DNA of 64,000 nucleotides. Origin: DASQMT01 sp963835735. GTDB lineage: Bacteria; Actinomycetota; Thermoleophilia; Solirubrobacterales; Solirubrobacteraceae. The stretch is from contig CAWIGP010000009.1 in the NCBI GenBank assembly GCA_963835735.1, positions 424,804-488,803 of the forward strand, written 5' to 3'. The number at the start of each line of letters is the position of its first letter. Position 1 is the stretch's first letter. The notes under the pieces are model-generated. The model did not search any database. It was not told the DNA's origin and saw nothing but the letters and a program-made list of their open reading frames with translations. Both the position numbers and the translations under genes were made by a program. Below, piece by piece: positions 52,400 to 62,556 of this stretch.

Positions 52400-53776
52400 A
52401 TGATGTCTAGCGCAACCACAGACCACTCAGTCCACCTGCTCGGTGAGGCGTTCTCCGGAACGGTCCTCGCTCCGGGTGATCCCGGCTACGACGAGGCCCG
52501 GCGCATTCACAACCGCTTGATCGACAAGCGTCCGGCGGTGATAGCGCGATGTCTGCACACGGCGGACGTCGTGGACGCTGTGAACGTCGGCAGGGACGTG
52601 GGGCTCGAGATCTCTGTCCGCGGCGGCGGCCACAACGTTGCCGGCAAGGCGGTCACGGACGGGGGGCTGATGATCGACCTGTCGCTCATGAAGGGCATCC
52701 ACGTCGACCCGGCGCGACGGACCGTCCGCGCGCAGGCCGGCGTCAGGGTCGGTGAGCTCGACCGTGCCGCCGCCGCCTTTGGGCTCGCGTCCCCGAGCGG
52801 CGTCGTCTCGCTCACCGGGATCGCGGGCCTCACCCTCGGCGGGGGGATCGCCTGGCTGATGGGCAAGTACGGGATGGCCGTCGACAACCTTCTCTCCGCC
52901 GAAGTCGTGCTTGCGTCCGGCGAGGTGGTCACCGCGAGCGAGGACACCGATCCCGACCTGTTCTGGGCACTGCGCGGGGGCGGCGGCAACTTCGGCGTCG
53001 TTACCTCGTTCGAGTTACAGGCGCACGCGGTCGCGAGCGTCCTCGGCGGTGTGGTGCTGCATCCCCTCGAGGCCGCGCCGCAACTCTTCTCGTTCTACCG
53101 CGACTTCGCCGCCGAGCTCCCGGACGAGCTCTCGACGCAGGCCGTCTTCGTGCATGCGCCCGATGGATCGGGGACCAAACTCTGCGGAGTCGCCGTCTGT
53201 CACGCGGGCGACGACGCCGACCACGCCGAGGTCGACGTCAGCGCGCTTCGCGAGTTCGGCTCGCCGGTCGTGGACATGCTCCAGCGCATGCCGTACCCCG
53301 TCGTGAACACAGGGGTCGACTGGCTGTTCCCGGGCACGTACAACTATTGGAAGTCGGCCTTCCTCTCCGAGCTCTCAGATCCGGCCGTCGACGCGCTGAT
53401 CAGGGCGTTCAAGCGAGCCCCCAGCGAGCTGTGCGTGCTCGCCCTCGAGGACTTTCACGGTGCGGTCACGCGCGTCGCCCCCACGGCCACCGCCTACCCG
53501 CACAGGGAGCCTGGCTACAACCTCCTGCTGATCTCCCAATGGACCGACCCCGCCGACGCAGAGGCGGGAATCGCCTGGGCGCGCGAGTCCTTCGACGCGC
53601 TGTCCCCGTACATGGCGGATCGCTCCTATACGAACTACCTCTCGGCCGATGCGCACGACCGCGTCCACCAGGCCTACGGCCCCAACTACGAACGGCTCCT
53701 CGAGCTCAAGCGGCGCTACGACCCCGACAACCTGTTCAGGCTCAACCAGAACTTCGATCCGAACGGACGAGCCTGA
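52400..53776 (+). CDS. FAD-binding oxidoreductase, berberine-bridge / PCMH type
   Basis: 458 aa. The PCMH motif RGGGHNVAG carries the His for the covalent flavin bond, followed by RTVRAQAGVRVGELDRAAAAFGLASPSGVVSLTGIAGLTLGGG. No Cys occupies the second-attachment position (SPSGVVS), so only one flavin bond is expected. The BBE C-terminal domain has YTNYLSADAHDRVHQAYGPNYERLLELKRRYDPDNLFRLNQNF. ATG 52400 follows AGGAGAATCA; the earlier ATG at 52304 lacks such a site. It is the second such oxidase in the window (see 549) and ends before a hairpin. Confidence 0.93.
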   Translation: MMSSATTDHSVHLLGEAFSGTVLAPGDPGYDEARRIHNRLIDKRPAVIARCLHTADVVDAVNVGRDVGLEISVRGGGHNVAGKAVTDGGLMIDLSLMKGIHVDPARRTVRAQAGVRVGELDRAAAAFGLASPSGVVSLTGIAGLTLGGGIAWLMGKYGMAVDNLLSAEVVLASGEVVTASEDTDPDLFWALRGGGGNFGVVTSFELQAHAVASVLGGVVLHPLEAAPQLFSFYRDFAAELPDELSTQAVFVHAPDGSGTKLCGVAVCHAGDDADHAEVDVSALREFGSPVVDMLQRMPYPVVNTGVDWLFPGTYNYWKSAFLSELSDPAVDALIRAFKRAPSELCVLALEDFHGAVTRVAPTATAYPHREPGYNLLLISQWTDPADAEAGIAWARESFDALSPYMADRSYTNYLSADAHDRVHQAYGPNYERLLELKRRYDPDNLFRLNQNFDPNGRA

Positions 53777-53777
53777 C

Positions 53778-53813
53778 CCGGCCCCGCGCCAAGAGTCGTC
53801 GGCGCGGGACCGG
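53778..53813 (+). terminator. Terminator hairpin after the FAD oxidase
   Basis: CCGGCCCCGCGCC, 10-base loop, GGCGCGGGACCGG: a 13-bp stem with one mismatch, 1 bp after the stop. It also ends the convergent DUF1254/DUF1214 gene 130 bp away. Confidence 0.7.
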
Positions 53814-53944
53814 TCCTGCAACCCCAGGCAGCGGCGTGTGGTGGCGCTGCGCAGAGCGAAAAGGACATACGTCGTCTCACATGCCTCCAGGACGAGACTC
53901 GAGTGGTGCGCGCATCGTTGTGGCTCGTGCTTCCGTGGCGCGCG

Positions 53945-55462
53945 CTACGAAGCGCACGCCGTCCCGTCTGCGGCGTGACCGGTGGTGTCGCACGGAAGCA
54001 CCGGTGGTGGCTGCCAGCCGGAACCGTTGAGGACGCCCGTTAGCGCGCGGTCGAGATCGTAGAGGCGCCAGATCAGGCGGAACCCGCTGCCCGCGGGTGG
54101 AGCCGGCAGCCAGTTGCGCAACTGCACCACGCGGGACGGGCGGTCGTGCTGCACGTATATGTCGATCGAGCCGTCGGCGTTGCGACGCAGGTTCGAGCGG
54201 TCGTTGAGAGCCCAGCGGTCGATCGGATTGGGCACGAAGTACGAATTCGTGTCGTACATCGTCAACGACCAGAACGCCTGCACCGGGATCGGCAGGCGGC
54301 TGCGCGGGATGTGCAGCACGTAGCGTTTGGACCCGGACAGCGGCGCCTTTGTGTGATCGGTCAAGGCCACCGGGTAGGTGGCGATGTTCGCCCTCTGGCC
54401 GCCGACGCCGAGTCTGTCGCCGATCGCCCGCAGCTCGTAGCTGGTACCCCAATTGCCAAGATCGCCGATCAGGTAGCCGTTGTGCTTATCGAACTCCCTC
54501 AGGTAGAGGGCGAGCGCCGCAGTCTGGACGCTTCCAGGCCCCTGGTTGACTGCGTCCCGCAGGCCGCGAAGCGTCTCCGCGCTCAGCGCCGCCTTCGTCG
54601 GATCGAGGCCTGCGCCGATACCGACCAGACGGAGCTGGTAGAGCAGCGGCTTGTCGGCCGCCGGAGCGGGAAACCTGCGCATCTCCCGCCCAAGCGCGCC
54701 GTAGAACTCCAGCGGATCCTCTCCAGACTGAGTACCGGGGATGGTGGCCTCCTCGAGCTCGCGGTCGATCCTCCTCGGCTCCTGGGGCCGGAAGCCCGTT
54801 CCGAGCTTCGACAGGGGCGTGATCGCGTACTCGTCCTGAATCCTGCGCACGTTGCGCAAGTCGGAGGCGGAGCGGAGATAGGTGCGGCCGATGACCCAGA
54901 CGCGGTCATAGCGCGACGTCACACGCTTGACGCCGCGGGGGAGCCGGCCCCTGAAGCGCGGTCCGACGACAGCCCAGTCGCCACCACCGCTGGCCCCGAA
55001 GTCGCCGCGTCCGAGCGGCCGGCGCACCGAGGTGACGTTGTAGAAGTTGTTCGTCCACGGGTCGACCAGCTCGAACTCCCAGAAGCGGTGCCTGATCGCC
55101 GGCGCGTGCAAGACCACCGGCTGCTTGCGGATATCGAGCCACGCCACCGAGTAGAGCGTGTCGTTGTTCGGCGCGTTGACCGTCCGCTCGGTTGCATCGG
55201 CAAGCCGGCGCACGTGCGAGAAGCGATTGACCGGGCCATGGCCCATGCCGTCCGGCACGTTGACGCTGACCGCGGTTTCATAGATGCGCGCAGTGTCCAA
55301 CAGCGGCACGCCGTACACGTAGGCCTTGGCGCCGAGTGCGAGCCCGGTTTCGTAGTCCGACGCGGCCTCGGAGGACACCAATGGCGCCGTGGCGGCCAGG
55401 ACGGCGCAAGTGAGCACGAGCCCACCGGCCAGCCTGGGCAGTCGAGGTCGAGATGTCGTCAT
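53945..55462 (-). CDS. DUF1254/DUF1214 exported protein
   Basis: 505 aa. A signal peptide (RLPRLAGGLVLTCAVLAATAPLVSSEA) is followed by the DUF1254 part (AYVYGVPLLDTARIYET, FSHVRRLADATERTVNAPNNDTLYSVAWLDIRKQPVVLHAP) and the DUF1214 part (YVLHIPRSRLPIPVQAFWSLTMYDTNSYFVPNPIDRWALNDRSNLRRNADGSIDIYVQHDRP). These paired domains occur in exported proteins of unknown activity that look like beta-rich hydrolases. ATG 55462 chosen. Confidence 0.92.
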   Translation of the reverse strand: MTTSRPRLPRLAGGLVLTCAVLAATAPLVSSEAASDYETGLALGAKAYVYGVPLLDTARIYETAVSVNVPDGMGHGPVNRFSHVRRLADATERTVNAPNNDTLYSVAWLDIRKQPVVLHAPAIRHRFWEFELVDPWTNNFYNVTSVRRPLGRGDFGASGGGDWAVVGPRFRGRLPRGVKRVTSRYDRVWVIGRTYLRSASDLRNVRRIQDEYAITPLSKLGTGFRPQEPRRIDRELEEATIPGTQSGEDPLEFYGALGREMRRFPAPAADKPLLYQLRLVGIGAGLDPTKAALSAETLRGLRDAVNQGPGSVQTAALALYLREFDKHNGYLIGDLGNWGTSYELRAIGDRLGVGGQRANIATYPVALTDHTKAPLSGSKRYVLHIPRSRLPIPVQAFWSLTMYDTNSYFVPNPIDRWALNDRSNLRRNADGSIDIYVQHDRPSRVVQLRNWLPAPPAGSGFRLIWRLYDLDRALTGVLNGSGWQPPPVLPCDTTGHAADGTACAS

Positions 55463-55577
55463 GACTGACAGATGCGCGACCGTGCTGGCTGAAGCCAATC
55501 CTACGCTGCGGCTTCGAATTGCTCAGCCTCGCGCGTGAGCACCAGTGACGCAATCGCCCTCGCACAGCGGCGGCCAA

Positions 55578-55973
55578 CTACGCAAGCGGTGGGGGCAGGT
55601 TCGTGTATTCGGTGTGCGAGTCGACTTGCTTTCCGGCTAGGAGCCGAATGATCGTGATGCCTGCGTAGCACGTGGGGTAGGTCGCCGCCAGAGCGACTGG
55701 CGCTTCGGTCGTCGCACGCCAGCGCGTTGCGACCCGGTCGTCCTCTGCGATCTGGTCGTCGATCTTGATGTGAAGGTCTGGGTGGGCGCGGCGGCCGCAT
55801 GCCACCAGCCGGCGCACACCCTCTGGTCCCTGGACCCCTCTCTCGATGCGTGGGACGCGGCCGAGGTAGTTGGCGGCCACCAGCTCGTCGATCAGCTCCA
55901 GACGTCCTTCGTTCCAGACCGCCTCGACGAACAGCCGGACCTTTCGCTTGTTGAGCTCGCTGGCGCTGTCCAC
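55578..55973 (-). CDS. Ester cyclase / SnoaL-like protein
   Basis: 131 aa from GTG 55973. KVRLFVEAVWNEGRLELIDELVAANYLGR and GPEGVRRLVACGRRAHPDLHIKIDDQIAEDDRVATRWRATT form the SnoaL core, with IRLLAGKQVDSHTEYTN at the end. It is divergent from a large LuxR regulator (start about 56081) across 107 bp, a frequent control arrangement. Substrate unknown. Confidence 0.88.
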   Translation of the reverse strand: MDSASELNKRKVRLFVEAVWNEGRLELIDELVAANYLGRVPRIERGVQGPEGVRRLVACGRRAHPDLHIKIDDQIAEDDRVATRWRATTEAPVALAATYPTCYAGITIIRLLAGKQVDSHTEYTNLPPPLA

Positions 55974-56080
55974 TCATCGCACGATGTAGGCGAGGAGCCG
56001 CGCCGACAAGGGAGGAACCCCGAGTGTTTCCCCCCGGGTTTTCAGCTCTGCCGTGTGACCGGCCGCGGTATCGTCGCTTC

Positions 56081-58892
56081 GTGTCGTCTCCCACGTCGGC
56101 TCTGCGCGAGCGCGAGCGCGAGCTCGGCGCGCTGCGCGAAGGTCTTGAGCGCGCGTGCGCCGGCGCAGGGACGCTGCTCCTGGTCGAAGGGCCCCCCGGC
56201 GTCGGCAAGACCGAGCTCGTGCGCGAGGCGCGCGCAGCGGCTATGGAGGCTCGCGTGACGCCGCTCGAGGCGAGGGGTTCGGAGCTCGAGCAGCCGTTTG
56301 CGTTCGGCATTGTGCGCCAGCTGCTGGAGCCCATGATCGGCGAGGCTCCCGGGAGCGCCGATCTGTTCGCGGGCGCGGCCGGTCCCGCGGCGCGCCTGTT
56401 TGAGCCGGACGAGCCGCAATCGCCTGGTGCCGAGGTCGGCTTCGAGGCCCTGCACAGCCTCTACTGGTTGGTGGTGAATCTCGCCGACCGCGCCCCGCTG
56501 CTCGTCTCGGTCGACGATTGCCAGTGGGTCGATCGCGACTCGCTGCGTTTCCTGGCCTACCTGGCGCAGCGCATCGAGGGGATTCGGGTCGCGATGCTTC
56601 TCGCTGGACGCCGACCGGATTCAGCGGCCGACGGGGGCTCGCTGTGGGCGCAGGTGGCGTCGCGTCCCGAGGCAGGCGTGCTGAATCCGCGACCGCTGAG
56701 CCAGTCCGCTTCGGTGGCTCTGGCGCGGGAGCGCCTGGGCGCAGAGCGCGGCCGAGGAGTTCTGCCGCGCGTGTCATGGAGCGACCGGTGGCAACCCCCT
56801 GTTCCTGCGGGAGCTGCTCAGCGCCCTGGACGCGGCGGGGGTCGTGCCGTCGGCCGACGCGGCGAGCGAGGTGCAGGAAGTCGGTCCGGCCGCCGTGAGC
56901 CGCTTTGTTCTGCATCGACTTGCCACGCTCGGCCCTGCGGCGAGCGAGCTGGCGAGGGCGGTCGCCGTGCTTGGAGATGACAGCGAGGTGCAGCTCGCCG
57001 GTCGCGTGTCGGGTCTGAGCGAAGACGCCGCCCGTGCGGCGGCGGATGACCTCGTCCGGGCTGACATCTTCGCCTCCGTCGAGCGCCTGGGGTTTGTTCA
57101 TCCGATCGTTCGTGCGGCGCTGTATGAGGATCTCGCGCCCGGGGAGCGCCAGGCGCGGCACGCGGCGGCGGCCGAAGCGCTGGCGCAAGAGGGGGCTTCG
57201 GCTGAGCGCGTGACAGCGCATCTCCTGTTGACTGCCGCGACGGGGGATCCACGCAGGGTCGAGATGCTCAGATCGGCCGCCCGCGTCGCGGCGCGGCGCG
57301 GCGCTCCGGGCGCAGCGGCCGCGCGCCTGCGCCGAGCGCTTGCCGAATCCCCGGAAGAACGGGACCGCGCGGAGATCCTGACCGACCTCGGTCGGTTCGA
57401 GGTGGCCTCGATGCAGTTCGAGGCAGCAGAAGAGCACCTGCACTCGGCCCTGACCTCGGAGGGCGAGCCGATGATTCGAGCCGACGCGGCGTCCACACTG
57501 GGCCGCTGTGCGATCGCGTCCGGCGGTCGCTCGGCGGAGGCCGCAATCGACGCACTCGCTTCGCTTGCCGAGCAGCTTCGCCCGCTCGAGCCCGAGCGCT
57601 CGCTCGAGCTGCGCGCCGAGCTGTTGATGGTCGCGACAGCCGTCCCGCGCATGCGTGCCGGGCTCGCCGCGCACCTGCAGCGCTTTCGCGATCAGGCAGC
57701 GGGTCACCCCGGCTTCGAGGCCGTAGCGAGAATCCACATGGCCCAGGAGCAGCTCGTTCAGGGAGGCTCCGCCGTGGCGGCGATGGATGAGGTGGAGGCG
57801 GCGCTCGCGGTCGGCCTCCCGCCCGCCGCTGCGACGAACGCCACGTTCCTGGCTCTGCTGACGCTTGAGCTCGGGGAGCGGTATGACCTCGCCCTTCGAT
57901 TGCTTGGCGTCGCGCTGGAAGGCGCCCGCCGTGAGGGCCATGCCACGAGACAGGGCCTCATCCACGGCCGGCGCGCCGCGATCGCGCTCGCGCAGGGTTC
58001 GCTTCCCGACGCGCAGGTCGAGGCCGAGACCGGACTCTTGCTCGTGGAAGAGCAGCACTTCGCTCTGCTGCAGCTCCTCGCGGTGGCGATCGTCGTACAC
58101 ATCGAGCGCGGAGCCCTCGCGGCCGCGGCCGAGCTGGCGCAAACGGGCGAGGCGCTCGGGATCGCCGAGGATCGCCTGTACGTCGACCAGTACCTGATCG
58201 CCCGCGGGCGCCTGCGGATCGCCCAGGGCGACGTGAGCGAGGGCGTCGCCGACCTGATGTGGTGTGGCGAGCGGCTCGAGGCCTACGAGCAGCCCTGGTC
58301 GAGCCACTGGAAGGCGTTCGCGGCGCCGGCGATCGCCTCGCTGGGCGACTCGCAGACGGCCGCCAGGCTTGCCCGCGAGCAGTTGGCCGTGGCTCGCCGC
58401 GTCGGTGCACCCGGGGCGTTGGGACGGTCACTGCGCAGCGCCGGCCTGGCGATCGGTGGAGACGAGGGGCTGGCGTTGCTCGAGGAAGCGGTCTCGGTCC
58501 TGGAGCGCAGCTCTGCGCGGCTGGAGCTGGCTCACGCACTCGCCAACCTCGGCGCAGAACTGGGCCACGCCGGACGGCGGCGGGAAGGGCGAGACGCCCA
58601 GCGGAGGGCGATCCAGCTAGCCGGCGAGTGCGGAGCGATGGCGCTGGCCGAGAGCGCGCGGGCCGAGCTGCATGCCGGACCGGGGCGTCGTCCGCGCGCT
58701 GAGCTGACCGGGCCGGGCGCGCTGACCGCCGCGGAGTGGCGCGTGTGCCGCCAAGTGGCTGAGGGGCACACCAACCGTGAGGTCGCACAAGCGCTGTTCG
58801 TGACCGAGAAGACCGTCGAGCGCCACCTCAGCAGCGCCTACCAGAAGCTCGGGATCCGCTCTCGCTTCCAGCTGCAGGGGGCCATCGGCTAG
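56081..58892 (+). pseudogene. Large LuxR (LAL) regulator split by a one-base frameshift
   Basis: About 936 aa when mended. The first part runs from GTG 56081 (or ATG 56024) with Walker A GPPGVGKTELV and a Walker B-like LLVSVDDCQWVD up to SQSASVALARERLG. One extra G in CTGGGCG near 56737-56739 then breaks the frame; in the other frame AEEFCRACHGATGGNPLFLRELLSALDAAGVVPSADAASEV continues the protein. The helical TPR region and the HTH LTAAEWRVCRQVAEGHTNREVAQALFVTEKTVERHLSSAYQKLGI follow to 58892. It matches the 29038 paralogue in layout. The indel could be a consensus error. Confidence 0.85.
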
Positions 58893-59077
58893 CGGTTCGA
58901 GCAGCCGCCCTCCCAGAGGCCGAAGCAGCCGGCTCGGCCGGCTGCGCAGGAATCGAAACGGTAGGGAAAACACGCGGGGTCCCCCTCTTGTATGGGGTCG
59001 GAGACATGCGGACGATTGCCTCAAGCCGAAACAACCGCAGCGAAAGCCGCTGACGGAGAGGAAGGTAGGAGGTTCGG

Positions 59078-61483
59078 ATGACTGGCCTGCTTTACAGACT
59101 CGGCCGCGCGTGCGCGCGCTGGCGCTTCGTGGTTCTCGGGCTGTGGCTCGTACTGGTCGTGGCGCTTGTGATCGCCGGCCGCGAGGCCGGCTCGCAGACC
59201 ACCAACAACGTGACCCTGCCGGGCACCGGGAGCCAGAGCGCCACCGACCTCCTGAGCGACCGCTTCCCGAGCCAGGCCTACGGATCGAACCCGCTCGTCG
59301 TCGCCACCGACAGCGGCAAGCTGACCGACTCGAAGTACTCGAAAGCCATCGATTCGTCGGTGAGCGCGCTGAAGAAGACGCCGCACGTGACAGCCGCCGT
59401 CAGCCCCTTGAGCGACGCCGGGGCCAATGCGCTCAGCAAGGACAAGCAGATCGGCTACATCTCGGTGGCGCTCGACGTGGGCCAGGGCTCGATCACCGAG
59501 GACGAGGGCAACGCCGTGCTCGACGCCGCAAACCCGGCGAAGAAGGCTGGGCTCCAGGTGGCGATCGGCGGCTACGTCGGCCAGGAGCTGTCCAAGCCGG
59601 ACACCGGGGCCAGCGACAAGATCGGGATCTTGGCCGCGATGGTGATCCTGCTGCTCGTCTTCGGCTCGGCAGTGGCGATGGGGCTGCCGATCGTGACCGC
59701 GGTGCTCGGCCTGTTGTGCGGCCTGAGCGTCGTGACGCTCCTCAGCCACATCGCCGACATCCCCACGACCGCCCCCACGCTGGCGACCATGATCGGGCTT
59801 GCGGTCGGGATCGACTACTCGCTGTTCATCGTGACCAAGCACCGCTCACAGGTCGCTGAGGGCATGGAGGTGCACGAGTCGATTGCGCGCGCGATCGCGA
59901 CCGCGGGCGGCGCGGTCCTGTTCGCGGGCGGCACCGTTGCGATCTCCCTGCTGGCGCTCGTGGTCGCCGGAATCCCGCTGGTCACGACCCTGGGCTACAC
60001 GTCGGCGATCGCGGTGGCCTTCGCCATTCTTGCCGCGCTCACCCTGCTGCCGGCCCTGTTCGGGCTGCTCGGATCGCACGTCTCGGCGCTCACGCTGCCG
60101 TTCCGCAAGACCCGTGCAGCCGAGACGCAATCCCCGTTCTGGACGAGGTTGGCCACGGGGATCGCAAATCACCGCTGGCCGGTGATGATCGCGGTGCTGG
60201 TGGCGCTGCTGGCGCTGTCGATCCCCACGCTGTCGATGCGCCTGGGCCAGGAGGACGTCGGCGCAGAGCCGACCGACACGACCGCACGCCAGGCCTACGA
60301 CCTGATCGACGGAGGGCTTCGGGGAGGGGACGAACGGGCCGTTCCTGATCTCCGTCCAGCTCAGCAAGCCCGCGAAGCCGGATCAGAAGAACCTCAACAA
60401 GATCAGTCAGAACGAGAAGAAGCTGCAGCAGCAGCAGCAGCAGATCGAGCAGCAGGCGCTGCTCGAGGGCGCGACCCAGCAGCAGGCGCAGGCCGGAGGC
60501 GAAGCAGCAGACGCAGAAGCAGTCCAACGAGCTCGCCAACAAGAAGAAGCAGGCCGAGCAGCCGGCAACCGACCCGCGCCTCCAGACCCTGCGCACAGGA
60601 CCTCCAGAAGACCAAGGGCGTCAAGTCAGTGACGCAGCCGCTGGTCAACAAGCAGGGAACCGCGGCCGTCTACACGCTGATTCCCACGACGTCGCCCTCC
60701 GACCTCGACACCGAGGACCTGGTCTCGCGCCTGAGGGACACGACCATCCCGGACGCGACCAAGGGCCAGGGCATGACGGCCTTCGTCGGCGGCACGACAG
60801 CCGCCTATGTCGACCTCGCCGACAAGATCACCAGCAAGCTCCCGCTGGTCATCCTGGTCGTCGCGGCGCTCAGCTTCCTGGTGCTGCTGGTGGGATTCCG
60901 CTCGCTCCTGCTGCCCGCCCAGGCGGCCGTGATGAACCTGATCTCGGTCGGGGCGGCCTACGGCGTGCTCACGCTCGTCTTCCAGGAGGGCTTTGCCTCG
61001 AGCCTGATCGGACTCGACGGCGCGATACCCGTCGTCAGCTTCGTGCCGTTGATCATGTTCGCGATCCTGTTCGGCCTCTCGACCGACTACCAGGTCTTCC
61101 TGCTGACCCAGATCCAGGAGCACTTCAAGGAGGGCAAGGGCGCCCGCGCGACCGTGATCGAGGGGCTCGGCTACTCGGGGCGCATCATCGGCGCGGCGGC
61201 GGCGGTCATGTTCTGCGTGTTCGGCAGCTTCGTCCTGAACGGCGACCCGACGATCAAGCAGTTCGGCCTCGGCCTGGCGACGGCGGTTGCGATCGACGCG
61301 CTCGTGGTGTGCTTCTTCGTGCCCGCGTTGATCACGGTCGCCGGCAGGAAGACGACTCTGGTTGCCCCACTGGCTCGACCGGATCCTGCCGCACATCAGC
61401 ATCGAGGGGTCGGGGTACTTCGACGACAGAGCCGCCTCCCAGCGCCCCTCCGGCACCCGAGCCGGAACCGGAACCGGCGCTGA
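59078..61483 (+). CDS. MMPL family (RND-type) transporter with several compensating indels
   Basis: 801 aa. The transporter has two halves of the MMPL fold: TM1 WRFVVLGLWLVLVVALVIAG, then helices AMVILLLVFGSAVAMGLPIVTAVLGLLCGLS with the proton-relay motif GLAVGIDYSLFIVTKHRSQ, and a second set GFRSLLLPAQAAVMNLISVGAAYGVLTLVF and GLSTDYQVFLLTQIQEHF. The loop at about 415-510 should be a Gln/Lys-rich coiled coil (LQQQQQQIEQQALLEGATQQQAQ) but reads as Arg/Ala-rich noise here: an extra G near 60317, another near 60495 and an extra A near 60597 cancel out. The extreme C-terminus is also shifted; a frame ending EPEPALKA at 61491 fits better. Exports lipids or antibiotics. Confidence 0.85.
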   Translation: MTGLLYRLGRACARWRFVVLGLWLVLVVALVIAGREAGSQTTNNVTLPGTGSQSATDLLSDRFPSQAYGSNPLVVATDSGKLTDSKYSKAIDSSVSALKKTPHVTAAVSPLSDAGANALSKDKQIGYISVALDVGQGSITEDEGNAVLDAANPAKKAGLQVAIGGYVGQELSKPDTGASDKIGILAAMVILLLVFGSAVAMGLPIVTAVLGLLCGLSVVTLLSHIADIPTTAPTLATMIGLAVGIDYSLFIVTKHRSQVAEGMEVHESIARAIATAGGAVLFAGGTVAISLLALVVAGIPLVTTLGYTSAIAVAFAILAALTLLPALFGLLGSHVSALTLPFRKTRAAETQSPFWTRLATGIANHRWPVMIAVLVALLALSIPTLSMRLGQEDVGAEPTDTTARQAYDLIDGGLRGGDERAVPDLRPAQQAREAGSEEPQQDQSEREEAAAAAAADRAAGAARGRDPAAGAGRRRSSRRRSSPTSSPTRRSRPSSRQPTRASRPCAQDLQKTKGVKSVTQPLVNKQGTAAVYTLIPTTSPSDLDTEDLVSRLRDTTIPDATKGQGMTAFVGGTTAAYVDLADKITSKLPLVILVVAALSFLVLLVGFRSLLLPAQAAVMNLISVGAAYGVLTLVFQEGFASSLIGLDGAIPVVSFVPLIMFAILFGLSTDYQVFLLTQIQEHFKEGKGARATVIEGLGYSGRIIGAAAAVMFCVFGSFVLNGDPTIKQFGLGLATAVAIDALVVCFFVPALITVAGRKTTLVAPLARPDPAAHQHRGVGVLRRQSRLPAPLRHPSRNRNRR

Positions 61484-61533
61484 AGGCCTGAGCTACTCAC
61501 ACAACGCTCGCAAACAACGAGAGGACTCGCGCG

Positions 61534-62556
61534 ATGCAACTCGGGATGGTGGGACTCGGACGGATGGGCGCCAACATGGTGCGGCGGCTGCTGCGCGCCG
61601 GCCATGGGTGCGTGGCCTTCGACGCGCACCCGGAGCCCGTCCGGCAGCTGGTGGCGGAGGGGGCGACGGGCGCGGGGTCGCTCGAGGAGCTCGTCGGTGA
61701 GCTCGAGCGCCCCCGAGCCGTGTGGCTCATGGTGCCCGCCGCGGTGGTGGACCAGACGCTCGACTCGCTGGTCCCGCTGCTCGAGGAGGACGACGTGGTC
61801 GTGGACGGCGGGAACTCCTACTACCGCGACGACCTGCGCCGCTCGGCCCGGCTGGCGGAGCACGGCCTCCACTACCTCGACTGCGGCACGAGCGGCGGGG
61901 TGTGGGGCCTCGATCGCGGCTACTCGCTGATGATCGGCGGCGACGAGGCGGCCGTGGGCCGCCTGGAGCCGGTCTTCGCGTCCCTCGCCCCGGGTGTGGA
62001 CGCCGCACCGAGGACGCCGGGCCGCGAGGGCGAGCTCGCACCCGGGGAGGCCGGCTACCTGCACTGCGGCCCCTCGGGCGCGGGGCACTTCGTGAAGATG
62101 GTCCACAACGGCATCGAATACGGGTTGATGGCCGCCTATGCCGAGGGGCTCAACATCCTGGAGAACGCGAACGCCGGGGCCGCCGAGGTCGACAAGGACG
62201 CCGAGACGGCCCCGCTCGAGCACCCCGAGGCGTACCGCTACGAGATCGACATCGCGGCCGCGGCCGAGGTCTGGCGCCGGGGGAGCGTGATCGCGTCGTG
62301 GCTGCTCGACCTGACCGCCGAGGCGCTCGTGGACTCGCCGCAGCTCGAGCAGTTCTCCGGCCGCGTGTCCGACTCCGGCGAGGGGCGCTGGACCGCGATC
62401 GCCGCGATCGAGGAGGGCGTGCCCGCGCCGGTGCTGACCGCCGCGCTGTTCGCGCGCTTTGACTCCCGTGGCCTCGACGCGTTCGCCGACAAGGCGATGT
62501 CCGCGATGCGCTCGGAGTTCGGGGGCCACGCGGAGAAGGCGGCGACGAAGCAATGA
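61534..62556 (+). CDS. gnd: 6-phosphogluconate dehydrogenase (decarboxylating)
   Basis: 340 aa, the short bacterial form. The cofactor motif GLGRMGANMVRRLLRAGH is at residues 7-24, VVDGGNSYYRDDLRR and CGTSGGVWGLDRGYSLMIGGD follow, and the catalytic region is GHFVKMVHNGIEYGLMAAYAEGL with the Lys and His-Asn. It oxidises and decarboxylates 6-phosphogluconate to ribulose 5-phosphate with NAD(P)+. Its stop overlaps the zwf start (ATGA at 62553), so the two oxidative pentose phosphate steps are made together. GAGAGGA precedes the ATG. Confidence 0.96.
   Translation: MQLGMVGLGRMGANMVRRLLRAGHGCVAFDAHPEPVRQLVAEGATGAGSLEELVGELERPRAVWLMVPAAVVDQTLDSLVPLLEEDDVVVDGGNSYYRDDLRRSARLAEHGLHYLDCGTSGGVWGLDRGYSLMIGGDEAAVGRLEPVFASLAPGVDAAPRTPGREGELAPGEAGYLHCGPSGAGHFVKMVHNGIEYGLMAAYAEGLNILENANAGAAEVDKDAETAPLEHPEAYRYEIDIAAAAEVWRRGSVIASWLLDLTAEALVDSPQLEQFSGRVSDSGEGRWTAIAAIEEGVPAPVLTAALFARFDSRGLDAFADKAMSAMRSEFGGHAEKAATKQ

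Noticed and set aside
56241..58307. Long open frame of 688 codons on the minus strand
   Set aside because: It lies wholly over the large LuxR regulator gene, is extremely Arg/Pro/Gly-rich and has no domain. Such frames are a by-product of GC-rich coding DNA.
60425..60445. CAG run that could be a microsatellite
   Set aside because: It fits a Gln-rich coiled-coil codon run in the MMPL loop rather than an independent repeat.
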